Shown here: positions 44,794 to 54,769 of the stretch, one piece after another
Position numbering within the stretch: the stretch's first letter is position 1
How the letters are laid out: each line of letters begins with the position of its first letter
Assembly (NCBI GenBank): GCA_947095585.1
Contig: OX352761.1
Location: 58,396,832-58,460,831 of the forward strand
DNA length: 64,000 bases
From: Nephrocerus scutellatus
Taxonomy: Eukaryota; Arthropoda; Insecta; Diptera; Pipunculidae
Direction of reading: 5' to 3'
Position numbers and translations under genes: made by a program
Notes under the pieces: model-generated
Told to the model about the DNA's origin: nothing
The model's input: the letters and a program-made list of their open reading frames with translations, nothing else
Databases searched by the model: none

Positions 44794-45734
44794 AATTTGA
44801 ACATTTGGGCGTATCTCCAGTATATGGTTTTTCGGTATTTTTGCCACGCCGGCCAATGAAAAAAAATGGAACCAATCGAACCATCCTTGCCAGTAGTAGA
44901 GCCAAAAAACTGAGTTTTCCATAAAATTACAAAAGGGGCGTTCGTAAAAGTGGGAGGTTCCTAAGTATTGGTGTCAAATGAAAGGTGAAAATTAGGTCTA
45001 CACAGCCATGCTATTTTTATGGGTGTGGTCCAATTTAAATGGAAGTTACATCAAAATATACTCATTTCATATGATTGAGTTTTTTCATACAAAAGAGGTG
45101 ATGGGATTCGATTGTTCAATAGGTTTACAGAAATGAGTTTTTCTTTTTTTAAATGACGTTTTTGTAAATTATGCACACACCGAAAAATAAAGTGCGCTCA
45201 ATTAATTTATATTTAGAGAGAAGTTTTGCCTTTTAAAAGGGGTTTTTGTAAATTATGCACAGACTGAAAAATAAATTGCGCTCAATTTATTTATATTTAG
45301 AGAGGAGTTTTTCCTTTTAAAGGTGTTTTTGTAAATTATGAACAGACTGAAAAATAAATTGCGCTCAATTTTATATTTAGATTGGATATGGATTAATTTG
45401 TACTTGCATATACATACTTTTATATCAGTTTTTCATTGAGTTTTTCCCATACAAAAACAGGTGTTATATAGCAATTTCTATATACTTACCTATATTACCT
45501 TTCATTTGTTACCAATTAACCCCTAAAGCTCCTTCCAATAACTTAGAAAAATGCATTTTTCTGAAGAAAAAAAAAACTCGAAACTTTGGATGCCCCTCAT
45601 ACCTAAAGGGGGCATTTCCGGAAAACAAGATGGCGATTTCCAAAATCTGCTCAGTTGGGGCTTTCATGTGAGATATGTCCGAAAGCCCAAATCTGGAAAA
45701 CCGTATACTGAAGTTTAGTCTAAATATTGCGTGT
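44794..45734. repeat. X-family copy with minisatellite, unit 3
   Basis: Differs from units 1 and 2 by ATAAATTGCGCTC in the second minisatellite copy and CTATATTACC near 45490; the latter is shared with unit 4. Confidence 0.7.
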
Positions 45735-46279
45735 GTTAACACCCGGGTACGAATTTTAGTCGCAAATGTGAAAAGCTCATATCTTAACCGCAAGTTCGTA
45801 GTTTAGTAGATGTTGTGTGTAGTAGTATGATTTTTAACGAATGCGCATATTTTGATTTTGTATTACTCGTTTATTCCACCTCAAATAACAACAATGCTAC
45901 AATAAAATAATTTGCTTGGGTTTAAGAAGTTATCGTTGTAATGCATTCATGGCAGAAATTAAAGAATAAATTTGGAACACATGTTATCGTATTTTAAAAA
46001 ACATCTGTTTTTGTTGCATCTGGTTCTTAAGGTTATATGTGTTTTAAATATTGCGTTTCGTAGTGCATTGGGGTGGTTTCGTTTATAATTTCGGTGCTCA
46101 CAGCTAACTATTATAACGCCCACTAATACATATGTTCTAAATTTTCTCTGCTTCCGTCTCTGTGTTTACAGTGCGACCCTTCTCTTCAATTTCAAATTTC
46201 GCCATTTTGGTTTGTGCCTACCTTGAACATCGCTTAAAATAATCCTACAACATTTTCCCTTTAATTCGGTTCACATATA

Positions 46280-46858
46280 TATAGGGTGTTTCAATAGATG
46301 CGCTTCAACTTTTCTCCGATAGGGACGGCGAACGAAGCCATATTTTTTATTGTTCTTTTGTCATTTGGAAACTTCATTAGTATACATTTCATCATGGAAC
46401 GCTACACATGTGAACAGCGATTGCAAATTGTGCAAATTTTTTATCAAAGTAATCGTTCTGTTGCCGCTACTTTAAGAGCATTACGGCCATTTTACGGTCC
46501 ATTTAACAAGCCAGCCCGTTCGACAATCGATTTTACGTAAAGATCTTGGTCTACATCCGTATAAGATCAAGCTGACACAACAACTAAAGCCGTTTGACCA
46601 TTTGAAGCGACGCCGATTCGTGAATTGGGCTCAAGAGCAAATCGAAAATGATGCAGATTTTCACCGAAAAATCATCTCCAGCGATGAGGCTCACTTCGTA
46701 AAACGTGCCACGGTGGTCATGCAAAAGAAATCGAGTTTCATACTTAAATGTATCATATGTATATGTTCAAATTCGTTAAAAAAAGTTAGTTCAAAAGTCG
46801 AACAGTTTGTGTTTTATTCAAAAAAAAAGTTGAAGTGCTCTTATTGAAAAACCCTATA
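46280..46858 (+). mobile_element. Mariner-family element with internal deletion, unit 3
   Basis: Same deletion as the others. The second block reads RRRFVNWAQEQIEN, with Trp kept where units 1 and 2 have Leu, and the sequence after DEAHF differs by a one-base loss (CGTGCCACGG for CGTGCACGCGG), which keeps a longer frame open. Confidence 0.85.
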
Positions 46859-47201
46859 GAAGCATTATTAGAAGCCCGTATACGTGTACATACAAAAAAG
46901 CAAATATTTGATTGTAGCATTATTGTTATTTGAGGTGAAAACAACAAGTAACATTTTGGTGAGACTTTCTCACAATTCACCTAGTTTGGAGTACGTTAAA
47001 TGTCGTCTACATGCGACAAAAGAGAAACGATTCAGAATTTGTGCTAGAATCTGTCATTAAATTTACACAAACCCAAAGAAAGAAAAAACATCACACCACA
47101 TTAAATTTGTATGCTATACAACTCGTACGTATACTAACTGACATCTTACGCTTAGGTGAGTTTTTCACATTTGCGACCAAAATTCGTACCCCGGTGTTAA
47201 C

Positions 47202-47459
47202 CAAAACCTTCTCTATAGAAAGCCCAACTGTTCCGATCGTACACAAATACTATCCAAAACGTATTTGTATTAGGAATCAACTAAAGAGCAAAATCCATAT
47301 AAAATTTGTCTGTTTCCCACTACCACATCTTACGTTTCTCGCTCTTTGCGACTACTTATTTTTTGTACACTGTATTCACATTCCAAAATACAGACGCGTT
47401 TTGGATTGGTTTACGGCATTAGTATGCATTGAGTTGGGATTTCTATAGAGAAGGTTTTG
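47202..47459. mobile_element. 8-bp-TSD TIR element without nested copy, unit 3
   Basis: Only 258 bp: exactly 279 bp shorter than in units 1 and 2, equal to the 271-bp nested element plus one 8-bp duplication. At the site the sequence is CACTGTATTCACATTCC, an empty site with one C-to-T difference. Confidence 0.92.
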
Positions 47460-48119
47460 GTGTTAACACACAATGCTCCATGTATTTAGATAGGGCAAAT
47501 AGAGTCATGAAACGCCATTCATTATTTTTGCTGAAAATTGAAATGTTTCAAAAGTAACGCGATGAATAAGATATACAGTCTGATTGACTATCTGTTTCTG
47601 TGTCATCGAATTACTAATGCAGCGACTTCAATTTTCCTTAATCAACATCAATTATTTTTTATTTATTCTTTTGTTTTTAGTTTTGTAAATAATAATAACT
47701 GTCAAAAGGATAGTAGCAATGTTTAACTGACATTTCATGAACCAATAAAATTTATACTCGGTGCCAGCACCGATAACACAGCCGATAATTGACGTAGCCC
47801 ACAACTAATTTTGACATCGCCCATATTGCTCATTTTGTGTAATATTTATAAACCCACAATATTAAATTTACCATAAACTGTGTTATGGCGCATGCACACT
47901 GCACAATATTTATTTAATTTTCTAGAGGATGGGGATGACAAACTGATCTAAACCGTGATGAACCAATTGATTCACAAAATAAGAATGATGATCCAGAAAT
48001 CGAGAGGCCAAGAAACATAAAAAGAACGTATATATTTCAACAAATTTTTAATGATAACAAAATAAAAAAACAAAAAATAATAAAAAACTGAAAAATGTGT
48101 TTATAATGTCTTATTTATT

Positions 48120-48415
48120 GACCAATGTATTAAAAGTTTTTAAATATTCTGCCAATTGTTCCATTCTTTAGTTTCTTCACACATCTGACGACAGATGTAG
48201 TTCGTAGCTAGTATAATTCTTTTCGGCTGTGGACGTCTTGAAACTCAAGTAAAAAACTGGATGAAAACTTTCCTCGTGCTTTTGAAGCAAAATTTTACCG
48301 TACCCCATCATACTGACATATATGTGTAATTCCGTCCCCGGCGCTGGATTGAATACTTTTAATACAGGTTCTTCACTTAGTAAATCCTTCATGGCTGCAA
48401 ATGCTGTGATCTGTT
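48120..48415 (-). pseudogene. Ty3/gypsy RNase H fragment, unit 3
   Basis: Shorter than the others: a small change near 48195 (CAGATGTAGTTCGTAGC for CAGATAAAACTTCGTG-TTCGTAGC) alters the C-terminal frame. Confidence 0.8.
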
Positions 48416-48473
48416 CAGATCTGTTTAGGCAAGACGAGATTGTGCGTGGATTACCGGAAGCTCAATACTTAAA

Positions 48474-49014
48474 TTATTTAAGACATATCAACTGCCGATG
48501 ATGGAGGATGTTCTAGACAGGATAGCAGGAAATATACATAATTTATCAAGCCCAACGGACAGTACGAATTTTCAAAAGTACCATTTGGATTATGTAATTC
48601 GCCGTCTATATTTCAACGTTTTATAAGCACAGTTTTCCGAGATTTTATGCGTCGAAATTATTAGATGCTGTACATAGTTGACTTAGTCATCGCTGCGGAG
48701 GGTGAGAACGAGAATATGGAAAAGCTGATCGAGGTACTGAAGGTCGCCAATGATAACGGACTATTCATGAAATGGGAAAGTGCAACTTTCTAAGAAGACG
48801 AGTTGAATTCCTAGGTCACGTCGTGGAAAATGGCAGGATTAAGCCATCCGTTGAGAAGCTGAGAGCAGTCAAGGGGTTTCCCAGACCCACCAATATAAAG
48901 CAAGTACAAAGTTTTCGCGGGCTAACTGGATTCTTCAGGAAGTTCATTCCCAACTACGCCAGTTTCGCAAAACTGCTGTCGGACTTGACTAGAAAGAATG
49001 TACCTTGTGCCTGT
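48474..49014 (+). pseudogene. Ty3/gypsy reverse transcriptase fragment, unit 3
   Basis: As in unit 1, with GGGAAAGTGCAACTTTC in place of GGGAAAGTGGAACTTTC and CTTGTGCCTGTGG in place of CTTGTACCTGTGG. Confidence 0.8.
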
Positions 49015-49133
49015 GGTCAAAATTCGACTATAATCATTATTGAGTATTTGTGGAAAACATATATGAATTTGCATGTTTCGAAATTTTTTTCTACTCTTAT
49101 ACATTCGTTCATTTTCTATCTGAGACCATAACC

Positions 49134-50495
49134 ATTTATATGTACTTACAATACAAAAAAGTTCAGTGCCATTATAAATAAATAAAAAAAGAATTCATTA
49201 AAATAACAGTAAATCACAATTTAAAAACCCTGATTTATTGATATGCTTCAAAATTTCAATTTCAATTAAAAATCAGGCTTAAACTACTTAAAAGTACTTA
49301 TAATAATGACTTGTTGTCAGCTAATAAAAATACATTTTTAATAAAAAAAAAGTTTGAAACGAGTATTTTGCGTAGTAATTTGTTTTGATCTGAAACAAAT
49401 TGCAAACACGCGTTGAATTAATTTTTTTTTTTGAAGATTTGTTGTCTTTTTTTGTGATTTGTTCACCCTTTGTCATCCAGTTCTGAGCTATGTTTAAAGT
49501 TTCAAGTCTCTAGCTCAATGGGAAGTTAGTTTAAAATCAATTACAAAATTCCACCCGCACAGAGAGACATACACGAAAGCGAGCCAATAAAAACTTTTTA
49601 AAAATGGACTACCACGACAACGTCGTCAATAACGACTGTGGCGGCTGGATTCGAGACACAATTTCAAAAAGTTGAATTTTGAACTTCTAGCAACTGCTCC
49701 AAACGCTAACATGAACGATAATAAAAACCATTCTGTTTGCTATTTTTTATTGATAAGACTAAAGCTCGTCAATAGCTACCAAACAAAAGAAAAAAAGGAA
49801 AATCGGTTCACAAACAGAGGAGAAAAAGGTAGTGAACTGTTTAGTCTTTGCCTATTTATATATAGATTTCCGGTTGACTCCTCGCCTCTGGAATATTTTT
49901 TACCTTTAGCGTATCATGCATCAACGAAACATCGATGCCGCTGTCAATAGAAGCGTAGCAATTTCTTTCGGCACTGCTAACTGGTACATTAAGTTAACAT
50001 TCGACTCCCACGGTCATCCACGGCGCAACCAAAAAAATCACAATTTATGACCGATCGCTTATCGCAACTCATCCCTAGCACCAAACACATCCGATTCCCA
50101 TAATCAGCGCTGAAAAATATCAAGTGTTGAGCATTTTTTTCAGGACCAAACCATAAAGACCCAAATTTACGAGCGATCGCTTATCGCCGTCCACCCCACA
50201 ACACAACACACACGAGCGTCACCGACGTTTCTTTCCACACGAAGACGGAGCGGCAGGTAGTTCATCCCCGAGATCCAACAACGACGTACATTGATTTTGT
50301 GCACAATTACATTTGATGTAAATAAATTAAACTAAATCAGAAGAAATTCGTTGTTGCAATAATTTGATTTTTTTAATTCATTATATCCATCTGAGCTTAT
50401 TGGTTGGATTTTCTGGACTCCTCTAGTGTTCATCTCCTCCTATCTGGACAATTAGACGATACATGCCCGAACAAGTTACATTTGAAACACTTTAC
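49134..50495. other. Unit 3 non-coding stretch
   Basis: Equivalent to 31190-32540, with a small insertion near 49283 (ACTACTTAAAAGTACTT) not present in units 1 and 2. Confidence 0.3.
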
Positions 50496-50670
50496 GTTCG
50501 TTTAAAAAACGCCGTGCGTACAAGTATTTTTGAATGTCATTCCATTGGCACGCTGATGAGACATCCTCGAAATCTTTTATCCAGTCATCGCCAGAAAATC
50601 TTTCTAGTGACTCCTCGATGTCCCTAAACACAAAGTTGTTTCTGTTGGCCGTTCCGTTCTACTCTTAAAG
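50496..50670 (-). pseudogene. Ty3/gypsy Gag remnant, unit 3 (deleted)
   Basis: The joint ACACTTTACG-TTCGTTTAAAAAACGCC shows loss of about 0.4 kb present in units 1 and 2, removing the C-terminal capsid and zinc-knuckle part. Confidence 0.7.
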
Positions 50671-50699
50671 GTTTACTTTATTTCCTTCTACGTTATTCA

Positions 50700-51530
50700 T
50701 TTATTAAGAATATTCAATACGGCTTTGGTTAGAAGGAAGATCAACTAGTCGTCCGAATACTAGCTCAAAAGGTGTAAAGGAGGTAGAAGTATTTGAGGTA
50801 GTATTGTGTACAAATACTGCGTATTTTATTTAAGAATCCCAATCATCTTGAAATTTGTTAATATAGCATCTGAGATATTCTACAAAATTGCTGTGCCTTC
50901 TTTCACAAGATCCGTTTGATTGTAGTCGGTACGCACATGTTTGGAGTTTGGTATTTTTTAAGAGCTTACCTACGTTCTTAAATATGTCGCTTAAGAAGTT
51001 TTGACCTTGATCGGATAATACGTGTTTGAGGATACAGAAGCGAAAGATTATTTCCTTAACGAATGCTTCAGCAATGGTATTGGCTTCTTGATTTGGTATT
51101 GGTATTGCGTCAGTGTGTTTAGTTAAATCATCAATGAAAGTTGGAAGGTATTTATTATGATTAGATGTAGTACGGACCAATGATATCAACTGAAATTTTA
51201 TCAAAAGGGATATTTGGCGGTTGAGGTTATAACCATAGGTTTCATGGTGTACTTGGTGATTTTGTTTTTCTAGCATAGATCGCAATTTTTGATGTATGTT
51301 TTAATATCTTGGAACATGTTTTCCCATTTATTATTTTTTATACGTTTAAAGGTCCTATTGACGCCACAGTGTCCTCCGATTGGGTTTAAATGGAATTCCT
51401 TCAAAATTGTGTTGTTTTCTTCGCGTGTGAATTCGCGATCAGTAGAGGAATTAATTGGTAATTTGGGAGATAAGGTAAGAGTTATATTGGTGGGTGACAT
51501 GGAAGAAGAATTTGGAGACGAATTATAAGA
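50700..51530 (-). pseudogene. Ty3/gypsy integrase fragment, unit 3
   Basis: The zinc domain is more complete than in the other units: after FKRIK the frame continues NNKWENMFQDIKTYIKNCDLC, restoring the Cys-Cys pair. Units 1 and 2 carry a rearranged few bases here. DQGQNF and the Glu block remain. Confidence 0.85.
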
Positions 51531-51531
51531 C

Positions 51532-51535
51532 GAAC
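51532..51535. other. Target site duplication GAAC (left)
   Basis: GAAC precedes the LTR; the same bases follow the other LTR at 61615-61618. The uninterrupted site reads GACGAACTAGG in units 1 and 2. Confidence 0.95.
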
Positions 51536-52423
51536 TGTAAGGAGTCAATTCGGCGACGAATTCACCCCACACAATCTTTTTTATATATATACATTTATTT
51601 TTATTGCTCAATAAAAAGAAAAAAAAAAACCCCACATACAAAAAATTCTTAAATCATTAACGTTTTATAAACCAAAACTGAAAACACCGACGGCCTCTGC
51701 TCAGATCGACTGCACTTCTTCAATGCATAAATGCGATCACTAGGCCACACCTCCATTTTTGGGACACCGATCGAAATCAATACATTGAGTATCGAGTAGC
51801 CGCACCTCCACTGCAACCACCATAATAGAGCAATAGAGGAGGGAGAGAGAGACAGCACATACTGCATACCAAATTCGATGGACAGCCAGGAGCACAGGAG
51901 AGTAGGCAGAAAAACCCACAAATAACAAACGCATACACAATATCGACAGCACAAGCGAATAAGCAAAAACCCGACATGAGGTCAACGACCAAGAAGCGCA
52001 GACCAAATGCAACACACACAACGACACCACAATTCTATGCACAAAAGAATCATCACAACGGAATTCCCTACAACAACAAAACGTACAGGAAACTCCGCCA
52101 ACGCTTTTTGCAAGCAACGATGACGTTGACAATAGACAAAATTAGAAGGAGAAAATACAACAACAAAATATATAGGCAATTTTGTCAACATTTTTCTGAA
52201 CAACAGTAGACAACTCAATTGGCAAAAATGCAACAACAAAATACACAGGGGATTCCGTCAACATTTTTGCAGCGTACATACACGAACAACAACAACGAAT
52301 GACGCATACGCACTGCAGTTCCGAGGAAATTAAAACCAATTGGCATAACAACAACGGTAATTTACCGTACGTATTCATGGAAACGGAACAGCCCGGTTCG
52401 ACGTTTTAAACCGGTTCAGATGA

Positions 52424-52431
52424 TATAAAAG
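52424..52431 (+). promoter_or_regulatory. TATA box of the 5' LTR
   Basis: TATAAAAG in GATGATATAAAAGGGGACA. The start of transcription is expected near 52455. An inverted repeat GGTTCGACGTTTTAAACC lies just upstream. Confidence 0.7.
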
Positions 52432-52567
52432 GGGACACAAGCCCAGCATACGGCCTCTTACTCTTAGTCTCTTCGTCATCTGACCGACTCTTGGACATCT
52501 GACCGACTCCTGACAGTGAATCAAGCGTAGCATCCTTCTTTCACTGATCAAGCTACCTAGACACAGA

Positions 52568-53316
52568 CTCTTTGGCAACGAATCGAGCGTAGCATCCTCT
52601 TTTCGCTGGTCAACTAACGAAAACGCAACAACTCTTTGGCAACGAATTGAGCGTAGCATCCTCTTTTCGCTGGTCAACCCACGGAAACGTACCAACTCTT
52701 TGGCAACGAATTGAGCGTAGCATCCTCTTTTCGCTGGTCAACTCACGAAAACGCAACAACTCTTTGGCAACGAATTGAGCGTAGCATCCTCTTTTCGCTG
52801 GTCAACTCACGGAAACGCAACAACTCTTTGGCAACGAATTGAGCGTAGCATCCTCTTTTCGCTGGTCAACTCACGGAAACGCAACAACTCTTTGGCAACG
52901 AATTGAGCGTAGCATCCTCTTTTCGCTGGTCAACTCACGGAAACGTACCAACTCTTTGGCAACGAATTGAGCGTAGCATCCTCTTTTCGCTGGTCAACTC
53001 ACGGAAACGCAACAACTCTTTGGCAACGAATTGAGCGTAGCATCCTCTTTTCGCTGGTCAACTCACGGAAACGTACCAACTCTTTGGCAACGAATCGAGC
53101 GTAGCATCCTCTTTTCGCTGGTCAACTCACGAAAACGCAGCAACTCTTTGGCAACGAATCGAGCGTAGCATCCTCTTTTCGCTGGTCAACTCACGAAAAC
53201 GCAACAACTCTTTGGCAACGAATTGAGCGTAGCATCCTCTTTTCGCTGGTCAACTCACGAAAACGCAACAACTCTTTGGCAACGAATTGAGCGTAGCATC
53301 CTCTTTTCGCTGGTCA
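52568..53316. repeat. 64-bp tandem repeat, 11.7 copies, in the 5' LTR
   Basis: Each unit starts CTCTTTGGCAACGAAT and contains GAGCGTAGCATCCTCTTTTC and CGCTGGTCAACTCACG(G/A)AAACG. The step is exactly 64 bp. Variants are few (TTG or TCG before AGCG; GCAACAA or GTACCAA). A diverged half-copy precedes the array (AATCAAGCGTAGCATCC at 52517). Confidence 0.97.
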
Positions 53317-53462
53317 GCACTTGGACGAAACGCAGACGATTTAATTCGATCCCTCTGGACCAAGGCATCAAAACCGCAGGACACACAGGACACATCTAAG
53401 ACCTAAGTCAAATTAATTAATTTTCCAAAATCAATTGTCATCTTTTTTTAAAACGAAAGGAA

Positions 53463-53499
53463 AATAAAACATCGAATTCGGAGTTCCTAACAAAATAAA
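53463..53499 (+). terminator. Poly(A) signals of the 5' LTR
   Basis: AATAAA occurs at 53463-53468 and 53494-53499, close to the LTR end. The matching pair in the 3' LTR (61500 and 61531) would serve the genomic transcript. Confidence 0.6.
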
Positions 53500-53579
53500 T
53501 CTTTTATTGTAACGACCCTTTTAATCAACGAACCCTGGTCACACTGAGGATACCCCGGCTGGGAAAACCTCGTTACAAT

Positions 53580-53597
53580 TGGCGCCCGAACAGGGAC
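53580..53597 (+). promoter_or_regulatory. Primer binding site, tRNA-Lys type
   Basis: TGGCGCCCGAACAGGGAC lies two bases after the LTR end. It is complementary to the 18 bases at the 3' end of tRNA-Lys3, the primer also used by lentiviruses and by several insect gypsy-type elements. Confidence 0.92.
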
Positions 53598-53641
53598 TCT
53601 GGAAAAACAAATAACAAACGAAGAAAACCAAATTAGCCAAG

Positions 53642-54769
53642 ATGGTAAAGACTAGTTGGGTCTATAATCTTACGAAGGACAACCTACAAAGTTATATGGC
53701 AGAATTTAGGCTGGACGTTAACGGAGGAGTAGATGAGTTGAGGAAGCGTTTCACGACGTTCATCACGGGACGAGATGTGACCTCAGACGACGAACTTCGC
53801 CTGGCGGAACTGGAGGCAAGACACCACCGCAACCCTTCACCAACGCGCACACCACTATTAAATCTATATGACACGATAGAAGGCGAGAAAGTCAAAACAC
53901 CGGGGTTAACAATCCCACCATCAACGCACACTTCAGCGGTCACGGACCGAGCATCGAACCGAGGAACAACGGTACCACCTGGTATATCATACGCGATGGT
54001 GATCGACCAAGTCAGAAAATGGTCAGTTCGTTACGACGGAGGCAAAGACCCATTGTCATTTGTCGAAAGACTTGAGGAGCTGGCCGACGCATACTCTTTA
54101 GACAAGGATCTGCTCCCGAGAACTATGCCCGAACTGCTTCGTGACCGTGGATTGATGTGGTTCCGGAGTAACAACCAGAGATGGCAGAGCTGGAGAGCGT
54201 TTAAGGGAGACTTCCTCAAATTCTTTTTGCCCACAAGGTATTGGGAACATTTGGACGACGAAATCCGCCAACGACGCCAGACAGGGAATGAAAGTTTTAA
54301 AGATTTCGTCATAGCAATGCAAAACTTGATGAGGCACGCCGACTACACAGCGGTACAGCAGGTAGAAAGGATATTCAGAAATTGTCGCCAGGAATATCAA
54401 TACTACATTAAGCGAAAAGATTTCAATTCACTGAACGACCTCATCGAACTAGCAGAAGATTTTGAGAGTATAGCTGGAATGGCAGGACCAAACAGACCCA
54501 CCCACCGACCGAAACCGATGGAGAGAAACGGTATGATAGCACGCGACGGCGAGAGACGCATAAACGTAAGGACAGCCTGCATGCGATGCGGCCAGGACGG
54601 GCATAGAAGACGAGATTGTCAGAATCAACAAATTCTCTTCTGCTGGGAATGCGGCCACCGAGACATAAGGACGACAGAATGTTGTCGGAGACAAGCGGGA
54701 AACGACCGCGGGGACCGCCGGAACAGAGGTGTGGCGGGACCCCAGACGATGACACCTCAAACCCAGTAG
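53642..54769 (+). CDS. gag: Gag polyprotein of the complete Ty3/gypsy element
   Basis: 375 residues. Residues about 8-42 (LTKDNLQSYMAEFRLDVNGG and following VDELRKRF) resemble a SAP-type helix-extended-loop-helix motif. The capsid part spans about 115-285 (FLKFFLPTRYWEHLDDEIRQ, ESFKDFVIAMQNLMR, LNDLIELAEDFE). A CCHC zinc knuckle CMRCGQDGHRRRDC follows, then a second, CWECGHRDIRTTEC, in which the His position holds Ile. Gag forms the particle and binds the RNA. The ATG sits in CCAAGATGG, 45 bases after the primer site. The C-terminal 24 codons overlap the signal for the shift into pol. Confidence 0.93.
   Translation: MVKTSWVYNLTKDNLQSYMAEFRLDVNGGVDELRKRFTTFITGRDVTSDDELRLAELEARHHRNPSPTRTPLLNLYDTIEGEKVKTPGLTIPPSTHTSAVTDRASNRGTTVPPGISYAMVIDQVRKWSVRYDGGKDPLSFVERLEELADAYSLDKDLLPRTMPELLRDRGLMWFRSNNQRWQSWRAFKGDFLKFFLPTRYWEHLDDEIRQRRQTGNESFKDFVIAMQNLMRHADYTAVQQVERIFRNCRQEYQYYIKRKDFNSLNDLIELAEDFESIAGMAGPNRPTHRPKPMERNGMIARDGERRINVRTACMRCGQDGHRRRDCQNQQILFCWECGHRDIRTTECCRRQAGNDRGDRRNRGVAGPQTMTPQTQ

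Larger units (their letters stand above)
51536..53577 (+). repeat. 5' LTR (2042 bp)
   Basis: Starts TGTAAGGAGTCAATTCGG and ends AACCTCGTTACA. Contains a TATA box at 52424, a 12-copy 64-bp repeat at 52568-53316 and two AATAAA signals (53463, 53494). If transcription starts about 30 bases after the TATA box, U3 is about 0.92 kb and the tandem repeats lie in the transcribed leader. Confidence 0.95.

Noticed and set aside
51649..52239. Several antisense ORFs in the LTR (up to 130 codons), repeated in the other LTR
   Set aside because: Low-complexity Cys/Leu/Val-rich frames antisense to the U3 region; no start context or domain, and the two copies are identical only because LTRs are.
52568..53316. 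Regularly spaced repeats resembling a CRISPR array
   Set aside because: Units are contiguous 64-bp direct repeats without unique spacers, in a eukaryotic LTR.
53580..53597. Match to tRNA-Lys as a possible tRNA gene
   Set aside because: Only the 18 bases complementary to the tRNA 3' end are present, at the place of a primer site; no cloverleaf.
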